Below, piece by piece: positions 1 to 12,400 of a stretch of 64,000 nt of DNA; positions within the stretch are counted from its first letter, which is position 1, and every line of letters begins with the position of its first letter. The position numbers and the translations under genes were made by a program. Source of the DNA: Punica granatum (taxonomy: Eukaryota > Streptophyta > Magnoliopsida > Myrtales > Lythraceae); contig NC_045130.1 in assembly GCF_007655135.1 (NCBI RefSeq), positions 39,800,605 through 39,864,604 of the forward strand, read 5' to 3'. The notes beneath the pieces are model-generated. The model ran no database searches, was not told the DNA's origin, and worked only from the letters and a program-made list of their open reading frames with translations.

Positions 1-404
1 CATAGCATAATTTAGGATTGCGAGAGTAGCTAAATAAGATTGTTACTCGATTCAGAATTATGTCTAGTTCATCAACTTAGGTCGAAGAAAATTGTATTGA
101 TCGATTTTCGCGGGAAATTTTCAAGAAAGATGGAAATTTGAGGGTTTAAGCCAAGCATTTTAGATTTGTTCTAGGAATGTGGGATAGTAGGATTGTGGAC
201 AATAAGGCAATGAGTTCATGTCCAGTTGTCGATTTTCCTGAGATGGGAACCGGTGAGAGCATGAGAATATGGTGATGAGTTTCGGTTCTCGTCTTTGCTT
301 GATTAGAAGCTTATACTGAAAAAGGATAACTTTAGGCGCAGTTATGATTCTTCCTCTGGGGGAACGAATTGATTTCTGAGTGGGCTTTTAGTTTGAACCT
401 GTAG
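1..404 (+). other. Intron of the acid phosphatase gene (partial)
   Basis: No open frame matching the acid phosphatase family is visible here. The stretch ends in a normal acceptor (AG at 403-404) directly before the first recognisable exon, so it is read as the 3' part of an intron. The earlier exons, with signal peptide and the N-terminal HAD motif, should lie to the left of the window. Confidence 0.6.
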
Positions 405-1365
405 CTTGGAGGTTTTTGATCACCCGGAGTTTGACAAGTGGGTGGAGAGGGCATCGGCGCCTGCAATACCGCCCAGCCTGAGACTCTATGAGCAGGTGCT
501 CCAGTTGGGCTTCAAGGTCTTCTTGCTGACAGGGCGAACAGAAAAACATAGGGGCGTTACTGTTGAGAACCTGATCAATGCTGGGTTTCAGAATTGGGAT
601 AAGCTTATACTGAGGTAAGTGTGTGTGCATGAATTCATACTTTCATAGTCTCTGCTGTGGCAGATTTTCATAAATGTCTGCCTTACGATGCCATAAACAA
701 AGCATGATAAATGTGGTCAGACTTGAAAACTTTGTCTGCGCAGTCGTCATGTTGGAATCATTTTCCTAAAAATTTTTAGCAGGATCTTTCAATAATCGAC
801 CATTGTTATAGTGCACCATATGCTGCAAATAGTGTGTCAAGCACATGCATTGGTAAATACACATGAATGAGGAAGTTGATTCTCGAATTAGGTATAAGGA
901 CGAGCTACTGTAGATCAAGGGGGGAAAAAAAAAAGAAGAAGGACAAGCTGCAACTGTGTGGGTTTTATTTGCATTAGCCTGGAAGCATTTGTTTTAAAAG
1001 TTTGTCAATTTGGCAATACATCTGTTTGATTGTTTTTCTAACAAAATAAATGCTAAAAAGGCAAAAAAGATTCTTCTCCATCTTGAACAGCATACTTAGG
1101 GCTTCGATGATGTTGTTTGAAATGATCTTCTCCTGCGATTCAGACTTCCATTGAATCATAACGTAGTAAGTTGCTTCGTTACTGCAGATCTTCCGAAGAC
1201 TATGTAAAACTAGCTACTGAGTATAAATCGGAGAAGAGGGACGAAATGGTGAAAGAAGGATACAGGATTCTCGGGAACTCAGGGGATCAATGGAGTGACT
1301 TACTGGGCTCTGCAATGTCTGCACGCTCATTCAAGCTTCCGAACCCGATGTATTACATTTCCTAG
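405..1365 (+). CDS. HAD superfamily subfamily IIIB acid phosphatase, 3' part (VSP/APS1-like)
   Basis: Two exons, 405-614 and 1188-1365, are joined by GT-AG sites that share an Arg codon. They give the last 128 residues of a plant acid phosphatase, a family of secreted or vacuolar phosphomonoesterases that includes vegetative storage proteins. Visible marks are LEVFDHPEFDKW, the motif II strand FKVFLLTGR with its Thr, and the C-terminal motif IV region GNSGDQWSDLLG with two Asp for metal binding. The protein ends LPNPMYYIS, typical of the family. The motif I nucleophile Asp and the signal peptide are not in the window, so activity cannot be judged. An AATAAA at 1400-1405 is a plausible poly(A) signal. 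The gene is partial because of the window edge, not because it is damaged. Confidence 0.88.
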
Positions 1366-2104
1366 CAGGACGGGAGATTGTTTATAGTTTACTCAGCCTA
1401 ATAAATTTGTACAGTTGGATTACAGTACCGCCATTCTATGCTTAATTTGTTCATATCGTCTCTCTCGCTTGATTTTCTATGTATATTGCTCACGTATGTC
1501 GTTGTTCTCGTTCCATCTGATGAAAAGAAATGATGGATGTATCGTCCTATTTTCGTGCTGCATTCAATCAGAGTAATGAATGTGGGATGTGAACTTTTCG
1601 GGGACCATTAGATGGACCGAGAAACCAAATCCCCATAACGAACAAACCGAATGAAAGAGTTGGAGCCATCGTTATTTGATAGGCCCATCAAGGCTTTCAT
1701 CGATGTTCCTGTGCTGCCACAGGCCCACACCCCATCTGATTATGTTGGCCGCCATTCATTTCACCCACATAATTATGATAGGATAGATAAGGACCCATTA
1801 ATAAGCCTAAACCAAGCCGAGAATGCCGCGTACAATAGAATTGGTTCTTTTCTTTTATTCATTTTCCAGCTCGCGATGAGTTTCTTTTCGAAGCTCGATT
1901 ATAATCGCAATAGTTAGATAGATTATAGTAGCTTTGCCTTGCAGACTTGCAGTTGCAGTAAAAAAAAAAAAATAGGGAGCAAATTTGGGCCCTCAAGTGA
2001 AACAATGACAGAGGGAGCCCAAGAAAGAAAAGAATCAGCTCATTGCCGTGTCATGCCAGTTTGCTCCATTTTTGTTGAAACGTTGCAATGCAATATTACA
2101 ATGG

Positions 2105-2135
2105 GCCTGCCTGCCTGCCTGCCTGCCTGCCTTCG

Positions 2136-2169
<34 letters not shown>
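2105..2169. repeat. (GCCT)n followed by (TA)n microsatellites
   Basis: About seven GCCT units occupy 2105-2132, followed after a short gap by an uninterrupted TA run at 2141-2169. Both are probably length-polymorphic. Confidence 0.9.
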
Positions 2170-2178
<9 letters not shown>

Positions 2179-2738
2179 TATGTCGTTTTCATTTAAATTC
2201 CTCCCACAACCTTTCTAGCCCATCCGTTCCAGCGGTCTTCTTCTAGTTCTAATTTATAAGGGTTTCCTCCTCGCTATCCTGCGGAAGCCAGTGGCGAGTA
2301 GACTTTTGAGCTATCTTAATAAAACCGCCACACCAAACATTAAAATTAAAATGGAAGCAACTGTTATGAGTATGATATATATATATATATATCTCTCTAA
2401 TCAGACTTTTTTTTTAAAAAAAAAAATTCTAAGAGCACGATATACTCACTCTCATCAATTCCTTTCCTTCGTATTCTGGAATATTTTCCAACGCCTCATG
2501 AACTTACCAAAATTCAAAATGGGATTTAATGAAGATATGTTAGTCTATTTAAACCCTACTACAACCTGACATTGAACCCTAAATATATTTTAGTCTATGT
2601 ATTTAATTTTTTTATTTTTTTTATATTTTTCGGTGGGTTTAGTCTATGTATATATTAACTATATCCGAGTGTGATGCCATGAAAATTATCAATCAAACAA
2701 AAAATTTCATGTAAAAACCACGTGTGTGTTTGCGTGTG

Positions 2739-2970
2739 TATATATATATATATATATATATAGATATACATGTTCGGGCTGGATTGAGAGAATTAGAGGG
2801 GGGAAGGGAGAACGTCAGCAAATCACGAGAGAGAGAGAGAGAAGCTTCCTTTTTTTTTTTTTTTTTTGGGGCCAAATCTATAGAAGAAGAAAATTCGGTG
2901 TCTTTCGTTCACATCTCATCTCAGAATCTGAGAAAGAAGAGGCATATATATATATATATATATATATATA
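2739..2970. repeat. Microsatellite cluster in the pseudokinase 5' region
   Basis: TA tract at about 2739-2761, GA tract at about 2828-2842, T run at about 2850-2867 and a second TA tract at about 2943-2970. They lie within 300 bases upstream of the start codon, where a plant promoter and 5' UTR would be. Confidence 0.85.
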
Positions 2971-3017
2971 ATCAGATCTGTCTTCTCCGACTCCATTCCC
3001 GTCTCAGAAGATCGGCC

Positions 3018-3026
3018 ATGAAATGA
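3018..3026 (+). other. Two-codon uORF overlapping the pseudokinase start codon
   Basis: The first ATG (3018-3020) is followed by AAA and a TGA stop at 3024-3026. That stop overlaps the ATG at 3023 that opens the long kinase frame. A scanning ribosome would meet the minimal uORF first, then have to reach or reinitiate at the main ATG only two bases past the second codon. This is read directly from sequence; an effect on translation is inferred. Confidence 0.6.
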
Positions 3027-4548
3027 GACTCGCTCTCTACCTCTCCGTTGCCGCCATTGCCATCATCATCATCGCGCTCACTGTTGTCTTCTTCCTCCTC
3101 TTCCGCAAGCGAGCTTCTACTGGGGCTAGTGGTAGAGCTCGCGACATCGAGAACTCGAAGCGCAACCGGGAAGAGGAAGACGAAGAACAAGAAGAAGAGG
3201 AGGAGGAGGAGGAGGAGAAGGAGCTGTATGAGGAGGATCTCATCACGTTCCAGGGAGGCGAAGGCCTCACCATATGCGACATACTGGAGGCTCCTGGTGA
3301 AGTCATCGGCAAGTCCAAGTATGGCACGCTATACCGGGCCGAGCTGCACCGGGTTGGCTCCGTCAAGCTGCTGAGGTTCTTGAGGCCTGCCTGTGCCGCT
3401 CCTGACGACGACCTTGCCTCCGCGGTTGACGTCCTCGGCCGCATCAGGCACTCCAACCTGGTGCCCCTGTTGGGATTCTATGCTGGCCCGAGGGGTGAGA
3501 AGCTCCTCGTCCACCCGTTCTGCGGGTTCGGGAACCTCGCGGAGTTCATTCGAGGTGAATCTTTTTCCTCCCTCCCTCCCTCCCTCCCTTCGCCAACGAG
3601 TTCATGATTGTCTTGAGCGAGCTCAGAATTATTAGGTGCGATGCCATTTCTAGCTAGAACATAGTAACGAGGCATGGAACCGCCTGTCTGCATTGCCCTG
3701 TTTTCTCGGTAACCAAACATAAAAGGATCGTTTTTTTAGGATTCCTTATATTATGGATTGCTCCTGGGTTTCTTGGTCTTGGGTGAGATTTGATTACCCC
3801 AGTTCAGGTCCATAAATGTCATTTTCTGTCACATTGCCAAGTTCTCGTTCCATTTGTCCTCTGCTAATATTCTCCTCTTCTCCATGGATTTTATTGTTCC
3901 AAGGAATAATCGATGTTATTCGTGTTGAAATGAGCAGATGGAGACGGCGAATGGCTCAAGTGGTCCATCATTTATAGGATCTCGATTGGTATAACCAAAG
4001 GGTTGGACCATCTCCACACGGGGTTGGCTCAAGTGGTTGTCCATGGAAACTTGAAATCGAAAAATGTATTTTTGGACCGAAATCACCGACCATATATTTC
4101 CGATTTTGGCATGCATTTGCTCTTGAATCCTGATACTGGGCAGCAGATGCTCGAAACTTTAGCGGCTCAAGGGTACAAAGCACCTGAGCTGATCAAGGCC
4201 AGAGATGCGACCAAAGAATCGGATATCTACAGTCTTGGGATTATCTTTCTCGAGCTGCTTACGGGTAGGGAACCTGTAAATGAGAAGGCAGCTCCCGACG
4301 AAGAGCCTTACTTACCGAATTATGTGAGAGAGGCGGTTCTTCAACAGAGTATATCCGACTTGTATCACCCGAACTTGCTCTCGAGGAGGAAGCGAGATAG
4401 AGATGGGGATGATATTGATAGCTTTGTTGTTACAGAAGAGTGCATTCTCAAGTTCTTTCAACTGGCTGTGGCCTGCTGTTCTCGTTCCCCTTCGCTTAGA
4501 CCAGACACGAGGCAAGTTCTGAGGAAGCTCAGCGAAATTGTGAAGTAA
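3023..4548 (+). CDS. Membrane-anchored receptor-like pseudokinase without LRR ectodomain (TMKL1-like)
   Basis: Exons 3023-3554 and 3938-4548 encode 380 residues. Residues about 7-28 are a hydrophobic membrane segment, followed by a basic stop-transfer stretch and a Glu-rich run at about 51-70. A kinase-like domain fills the rest. It opens LITFQGGEGLTICDILEAPG, the pattern seen in LRR-III receptor kinases such as TMKL1, and contains the lobe sequences GRIRHSNLVPL and GEKLLVH. The catalytic loop reads HGN (213-215) instead of HRD, so the catalytic Asp is missing. DFG (233-235) and APE (259-261) remain. Unlike TMKL1 there is no signal peptide or LRR region: only a few residues precede the membrane segment. 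It is probably an inactive scaffold or signalling partner at a membrane. The exact orthologue is not recognised. The start could be debated because of the overlapping uORF, but no longer upstream frame fits. Confidence 0.85.
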
Positions 4549-6443
4549 GACTTCCTCCAATGTTTTGTTTGCAAACATGAACGTTGGCCTGGGTCATTGG
4601 TTGATTTGAAGTCGTGATCTGATACTGTAATGGCAAATCCAATGTTTGCTGGATATAGCTGAAACTGATGGGGCACGCGGAGATGTTGACATTTATAGGA
4701 AGCTATTCTTTCCCAAACGCATGGGTCTTAAAAGCTTAGCTACTGGATAAAGATGGGAGAAACTGTTGACAGTGAGGTGAGAAACTGTAGATCGAAACTA
4801 AGGTTCCTGAATAAGCTGGACCTTTCGGGTCTTTGATGAGTTTCCGGGATTTCGTTATGCGGATTGGATGTTGGTTTTTGCCGAGGAACAATTAGCCGAC
4901 TTGTTATACTTTGCGGAAAGCGAACTCAGATATGCGGAATGAATTATGGTGGGGCGAGTCGGATCTTTGTTCCTCTTCTGGGAAAGGGAGGCATATATAG
5001 GCCAGAGTTGCTCTCTTTCTCAACTGTAACTTCATTCATTCATGCCCTTGCAGGGATGAATTTCTTTTGTCCCGACTGGAGAAAGCTCACAGCTTCATCA
5101 AATTGTCAATCTTGTAGACAAAACTCAATACAGGAATTGAATCGTCACATTACATCTCTCTCTCTCTCTCTCTCTCTCTCACTCAAAATTATTGTTAAAA
5201 GTTAGGTAAGGTGGTTGGTGGGTGTGATTTAATTATAATCGAAAAGAAGGATTTCAAGAATCATTTACAAAATTCTAATCGCGGGAAACAATCACTTGTG
5301 GACAAATTACATTAGGGCATAACATGCATCCAACCTTTATCCAACATGGAACTTATTCTTGATCAAAATTCAACATTATCTATATAATCATTTTCAGTCT
5401 GAGCAGCCCGTTTGAAGACACAGTAGGACAAACGTGATGTACAATTTGGGCACACATTAATCATATCTCATCGCATTCATTCAGTTTCATATTTACCCAA
5501 CTGTTGGAATGGATTAATACAAGTTCTGGAAGGGGGCTTATTGATAGCAGTATGCAAATTAGCTGGGACCCTTTCATGTTTTCTTTTTGCATCTTCTTTT
5601 CATCATGTCTTAAAAGATGAGGCAAAGCAAAGAATCCATCCAGCCCTTTGCTCGGTGGAAAGAAAGCAAAGCCTCTTTTTGTCAATTGGGGTCCCTTCCC
5701 TCCCCTCCCCTCCCCTCCCTTCCCTTGGTGTTGTCTCTCTGGGTACCTTTACCCTTTCTTCTCTCAAAGGTTAAGAATGTATCCTTAATTTTTTTTTTAT
5801 AGTAATACATCTGGTCAGATGCTCCTTCATATTCGATGAAATTATGATAGATGAATAATTTGCCGCTGGGAGCCAATCGGATAAAAGCAATGTGCTTGCT
5901 CCTGGCCAAGCCGCCTATGCATAAAGATTGATTTTTATTGGATTCCTATCGCTGCCCCTTTATTACTCCCACTAATTAGGTCCATGAACCTCTTTAGAAG
6001 AATTTTCCTTTCAATGGGCCAACCCGGCTCGATTGGATTAATCGGGAAGCAATTAAACTTCCGAACACCATTATTCACACCGGTGTGAACAACTACGATT
6101 TGAACGATATAGCAGAAGCACCCGCTCAGTCATACCATCAAAACGAGACAAGATGAGCTCTCCTTCAATTCCAACTCAAGGCGGCCAAGTGAATCAACAG
6201 CAGAGGTTCCATTCCCTACTTTGAATAATCATTTTCAACTTGAGATATTTTCATTAAAAAACATTCCCAATTTCACCATACCTCGACTTGAAAAATATTC
6301 CATATAGGATCTATCAACCCACCCTATAATTTACACTAATGCTACAAAATTGTTTCTTCTTGGCACATTGATTCCCCCAGCTTTTTGTAACTAATATATA
6401 TATATAGCATTATCTAAAGTCCGTCAGCAAGGACATGATAGTA
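4549..6443. other. Spacer between the pseudokinase and UTP10 3' ends
   Basis: The two genes converge here. A (CT)n tract lies at about 5154-5180 and a C/T-rich run at about 5697-5722. The short frames on both strands match no family and are broken by low-complexity sequence. No RNA gene was seen. Confidence 0.6.
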
Positions 6444-9400
6444 TCAAAGATATTGCCTAAGGCTCTCACCACTCAGGGATTCCATTTCTTTCAAAATATC
6501 TTGCGCCAGAGTTTTGACCGATAGCTCTACATCTTCGAGCAACTCCCCGAGGAATGGAATGGTCTCCGCCAGGAAGACGAGATACTCCTCTTTCAAATTC
6601 TCAACAAGGTACTTCACGATCCTTAGCCCCAAAATGCGGGCTCGGACCTTCTCACTTCGCGTCTGCATCAGTACCTGGAAATGACAAGTCAGGAGATGAA
6701 CATTAGCCTTTCGAGATGAATAGATGATGATATCGCCCCAAACACCTATTATGCCTCGAGAAAACCCACACTAAAAGGAATTGATATTAGCTAACCACTA
6801 GCAAAGATCTAGGCATCTGTACACGTAATGACTCGACAAGTTGACCCTTCTAGAAATAACTCGTGTTACCTCGTGATTCAATGGCTTCCACAAAAGGTCA
6901 GACCCAGCAGTAACAGCCATTTGACCAATGCAAATAACTAGGGTATCATCAACTTCTTGAACAGATGGTATATCGGGGCATTCTTCCAAATATGCCGGTG
7001 GTTCAATGACAAGCTGGGAAACAATGGGTTTGAGCAGAACCTGAAATTGAGGCAGAAGCATGAAGACAGGGAAGGCAAAAGATAACAAGTCCAAACAGCC
7101 TCTGATCACTATGATGTAATTTGGCACAAACAAGATTACTGACCTGAAAGTTCGAGGAGTCGAGGAACTTCAACGATCCAGTGTCATAGAGGAAGCACTT
7201 GTGCAAGGCTGAGACAACTAATGCCCTAAGATGCCACGTCTCATGAGAGAGAGCACTGTTTGTCCTGCCCTGAGATTCCAAAACACGTGCTTTCTTTTTC
7301 TTTTGGGTCAAACTTGAAGAGGGTGCTTCCTCAGACTCAGAGAGATGGCGTATGCTGCCGTCGAGCAAGTACCTAAAGTATGGGACGAACAAGGACCTGT
7401 CCCAAGAAAAAGCACTTTGAGTCGCCAATTAGAGTACCCCCACACAAACTCCTCAGAATGCAAGAACGTGAAAATGGGGGGTAAGAATAAAATAAGAGTC
7501 TCGGATTGAACTTCAAAGACATGCTGGATCATGAAGTAAAAAGTACAATCTGATGCATGTCTCCTTACTTTTCTTTGATTTTTTTATCAAGAAAAGGAAA
7601 ACTCACCGATGATTTTCTGCAAGTTTGTTCACCAACCCATAAAAGGATATGGCCCTATCCGTATTACTACTGCTCTCAACACGCGGAGAATCATCAACCT
7701 CTGACTCTGCCCACTCAATAGTCCTGATGAAGAGCGGCTTGAACATTGTTTCAGTAAGTTTCATTGTCAAAGAAATCATAGAGGTGATCACACTATACTC
7801 GATAACATGAATTTTCCTGATAGAAGGATGGCGTTGACGCCGAAGATCTAGGGCTTTCAAACAGAGATCAAATATCCTCGCATGGTAAGCCCCAACAGAA
7901 GATCTGTCCATCGAACTTATTATTTTCCCAAGCATTTTGAAAGTAATTTCTAAACTCGAATCACCAGAACGGACAGCGTTGGAGTACAGCTTCATCAAAG
8001 GTGGCAAGGCCAGTCGGACCTGGAAAATTGAAAGAATTGTACAGATATGATATTAGTCGAATTATGGAAGACAAGTTCCATCTGATCTCAATGCTTAAGC
8101 TTACTGAATTGAAGGCATCTAATCTAATATACATGAGTGAAGGAGAATTGTACATTTAATGAGGTGCATTAATGGGAACCAAATTTATATTATTTTGAAT
8201 GTTTGGATATACATAATATTGAACTTTACTATCCACATCACAAACAATATATTACCTGAAAGGTATAATAATTATTATCAGCTATCTATATAAATGAATT
8301 TAATGCAAAATATTAAAATTATTAATTTCTCATTTCAAAAAATATTTAAGAATTTTTATCGAAGACCACCTTTCCGCATGATACAAGATGTTCCTGTTCC
8401 TTTGGATAAAACGAAGCATTATTCTGAATCTATTTATACTATATGAAACCTTTTATTTGAAATATATTAATATTAATATAAATAAGTTGATTGAAGGATT
8501 GAAAAGCAATCAGCTTATACAATTGCTATTATATAACAGAAGCATAAAATTAAGTGAAACAACTAATGTCTCTATTTGTATAAGATATCATTACATATAT
8601 ATATATATATATATCAAAATATGAAATTAAGATATTGCCAGTAGCACTTGCTACTAAAAAGGTAAAACCGCGCATCACACGTCTCACTAAGCTAGTTAAT
8701 TAAACATAATCATTTAACATTCATCATTTGTGAGCTGGAAGAAAGCTCAAGGCTGAGGCAGGTAGAAATTGATGAGAAAGAGGGGAATAATTAGATGTAA
8801 AGATAATCGTACTGCGCTCTAATAACATGTGAAATTTGGAAGAGAACTATTGGATAAAGGAATGATGAATTTTTTATCAAACAATATCTGAACAACCAAA
8901 AGTCAAATGGTAGAGGTCAAAGATTCTTACAGGTATTCTCTCAGCAATGAGATTTCGCACAGCATCGGCTTTTGTCTTCAGCTTTACATCTGATCCTGAT
9001 GCCAACTCCGGATGAAGCACCAACAGTTCCCCAATTTTTTCCAGATAGGGGTTTAAAAAGCTCCCAAGCTTGTCTACAACTGCTTCCAAACTGACGAGAA
9101 CTGAAAGCAAGATATCTCTAGAAGTACATGATGCAGAGGAATTGTTATTTTTCCCACTGATACCAGAGGAACTGTTTAGCGAGATCTTTATCAAATTCTC
9201 CATCAAGGGAGGAAGATGAGTCAGAGCTTTCTGTCCAAGCACATTTATTAGAGCACCAGCTGCACGGAGGCAGCTCGAAGAGAGTTCCATGCTCTCCGAG
9301 CCAATGTTCATAGTGATAGAAGCAAGACAACTGCTGAAAATAGAATAATCAGTGGGAAACTTGTAAGCTAAAACCTCAACTGCTGAAATTGCAGCCAGCT

Positions 9401-12400
9401 TCAAAGAAATGTTTGAATTGTCCCCTGACGCATCAATCAAATGAACAATGTCCGAGCACATCCGGTGGAAAGCCTCAAGAGCACTTCCATCAAGTTGAAC
9501 CCATTTTCTGCTTCTCCTAATGTCGAGTTCTCTTCCACCTTTGTGCTTCAATTTTTCTCTGTCTTGAACCTTCATGGCTTTGGACAATAGGCCAAGAGCC
9601 TGCTTGCCAGTGAAACATGATTAAAATAGGTTATTAAAAAGCTAAACCGTAGATCTAATCATTTAATGCAATAAAAGTAGGCATCTTACCTTCTCCCTCA
9701 CATCTTGATCCTTAGAACCAAACAATTTAATCATCGCACTGAAGTATGATGAGGGAGTCATGGATTTTGTAATATTCATGAGGACAGAACGCATGATTTC
9801 CTTCAAGTCTTTCCTAACAGGAGAAGGAACGGCTATTTGCTTCTTATTTACATCAACAAGATGCAAAAGAGAAACAATCTGCTCCAAAATTTCTCCAAAG
9901 GTCCCCTACAAATAAACACCCAGATAAAAATGATTTTTTTGCTCACGTAGCTGGTCAAATATAAAATTTAAGAAAATTACTTGCAGAATTAGACCTTTTT
10001 TCACAAAATTGGTGAAAAAATAATACAAATTAAGTACCTGAATATTATCTGAATTTTCCCCAGAATCAAGAACCATGGACAATTCGGGATCTTGCAATTT
10101 TTGTGAAATGAAATGCATTGCAAGCAGCAATTCTATAAAGAGCTCCCTCGACAAACTTCCACCACCTACGTGTTTAAGTAGCACAGCAAGAGCAGGGAGC
10201 CATACAATACTTGAATAATGCTCACATATTTGTACAGCAAACCCATATTCCCATTCCTTCTCTATTACCGACATGAACTCTGGGGAATTTACCGTACTAT
10301 TACCAGATTGGGATGGATCTTTCCTAGTTATCAACGATTGGAAAAGGAGGGAGAGCAAAGAAGCCAAACTGCCTTGTTCTCCAAGGATCCTGTACAAAAT
10401 CAAATCAATAAGTACAAGATAAACCAAATCAATAAGTACAAGATAAACCAAATCAATAAGTGCAAGATGGGAATGATTCCAAATGTAGAAAAGGTTCTGA
10501 GCCGCAGGTACAGTACCTTAAGAGATATATGATAATTGAGAGCCTCCTTTGTGCAGAAACTTCAGGCAATATATTTACAAAAATCTGCAGAACAAAAATT
10601 AATCACAGACTTGCGAATATACCAAATGGTGAAATAGAAGGGCGATCTGTTACTATTTACCTTAAGTACTTGCTCCATATTGTTTGCCTTAGATAGCCAA
10701 AATGGTACGATTGAAGATATAACACTCTCAAATACACGTTGAGATTGGCTGTCAATCTGTAGAGATAACCTTATTTCAGTAATGCTAATATGTCAAAAAG
10801 ACGGTAACGGAATATTGGATTTAAGAAAACAAATGTAGAGAACATAATCAACCTCATACTGCATCATTATTGTCATAACATTAGAACCTAAAAGAGGCAC
10901 ATAAGAATAGACTAACCTCTGTTACAGCTGATTCTCCGAGGACTGTCAGGACTTCTGACATGTGGTTCAAAAATTTTTCAGGAACAACTTTTGCAATAGT
11001 GGATAGAAGTGAGAGTATATGGCCATGGACAATTCCAGCTTGATCAGAACGGGCACAAGAGAGCAACAAACTGATATCGATCTCATTGAATATCTCATCC
11101 TGTCACAAGAAATATTATACACAATTGTATCATTGAGAATCAGCAATGGCTACACCTAAAATACTTCTATGCCTTTAGAAAGAGAACTGACCTTAGATTG
11201 ACTAGCATTACCCAAAAATAAAACTATATCTTCTAGGACCAACATCATCATCTGCAGGATGTAATAAAGTTTACTGGTTGTGGTCTCAGAAGTGTCAGAG
11301 GAAGATTGAATTGATCTCTCGTCCGAAGCTATTGAACCATGTAACCAATCAGCAGAGAAGAATTCTTTGATGAGCTTGAACAAGGGACCAATAAGGCTTT
11401 CCCTGCAGACATTAATTTCATTGACTTAGTCCAATAAGTAATACAGCTCCATATTTTGGAGTGCTAAGGTACCAGGATAACAGCCGATTCTACGAACGAA
11501 GATTAAGTAACGTCAAGGATAAAACATCAGCAGGGGATCATTACCTGTTTGAAATATTTTTTTTCATTAACAAAATATCAAGAAGCGAGCCCAGAAAAGA
11601 TAGTGTGTTTTGTCTGTTTGATGAATCTTGCTGCTTTTTTAATGTTGACTTCTTTTTCTTTCTTCTTTCCTGAGGTGCAGCATGAACATCTAGTTCAGAT
11701 GGTTGACTGAGCATCTTCGCCACAATGGAACTTGGTACCTGCTACATTTACAGGTTGAAAATATTAGATATGTCCATTTCACTTTAGTCAGCCAAAAGTA
11801 GAAGTTTATATCTGCAGAAACATGAGCTTCCCATATGTTCCATAAAGGCAAGGACAGAGAGTAATGTAAAACAGAATAACAGAAGTTTCAGCACATATTG
11901 AAGTTCAACATAATCTAATCTGATATCAAACTAAAGATCATCTTCTAGCCCTGGTGGCTGAAGACAAATGAAGGCTCCCCAAAACACTTTCAAATTTGCC
12001 AATGTTGATGACCTTAACACAGAAAGACGACCAGAAAACTACTCAGAACTCAATTATATGCGAACCAATATCAATATCCTGGAAAATGCACTCCTTTGAT
12101 ATGTTATAATACACAAAAACCTTCATAGAGGTAAGTATTGGGAGTGAAAGCAAGCACCTCTAGACGCAGCAATGCCTCTTTTGTAGCATATTGGACATCT
12201 CCATTCACGTTCCCGACCAAAAATACAAGTTCACGGAGGAGAAGCTCCTGCAAAATAAAGAAAAGAACAAGAAAAAGATAAGTGTCGTATCATTGTCAAA
12301 GGACTGCATTCCTGGATTCATGCAAGTAATTCTTTAATCCACTATCCATAATACAGGCAATTTCTCCAAAGACAAGACCTGCACAAATAGTCTCCACTCC

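Larger units (their letters stand above)
1366..3017. other. Spacer and 5' leader rich in simple repeats
   Basis: No gene is supported. The stretch holds the acid phosphatase 3' end, a (GCCT)n run, several (TA)n tracts and, near the pseudokinase start, GA- and T-rich tracts. An open frame at 1651-1917 (88 codons) resembles no family I know and has low-complexity flanks. Confidence 0.6.

Noticed and set aside
1651..1917. 88-codon plus-strand frame
   Set aside because: No family pattern, hydrophobic low-complexity end, and it lies in a microsatellite-rich spacer after the acid phosphatase poly(A) signal.
2693..3026. Overlapping frames on both strands across TA and GA tracts
   Set aside because: The encoded residues are dinucleotide-repeat products (Ile-Tyr, Arg-Glu runs).
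3037..3456. 139-codon minus-strand frame opposite the pseudokinase
   Set aside because: Shadow of the GAG-rich coding strand (poly-Ser); the plus-strand frame has kinase motifs and a phase-consistent intron.
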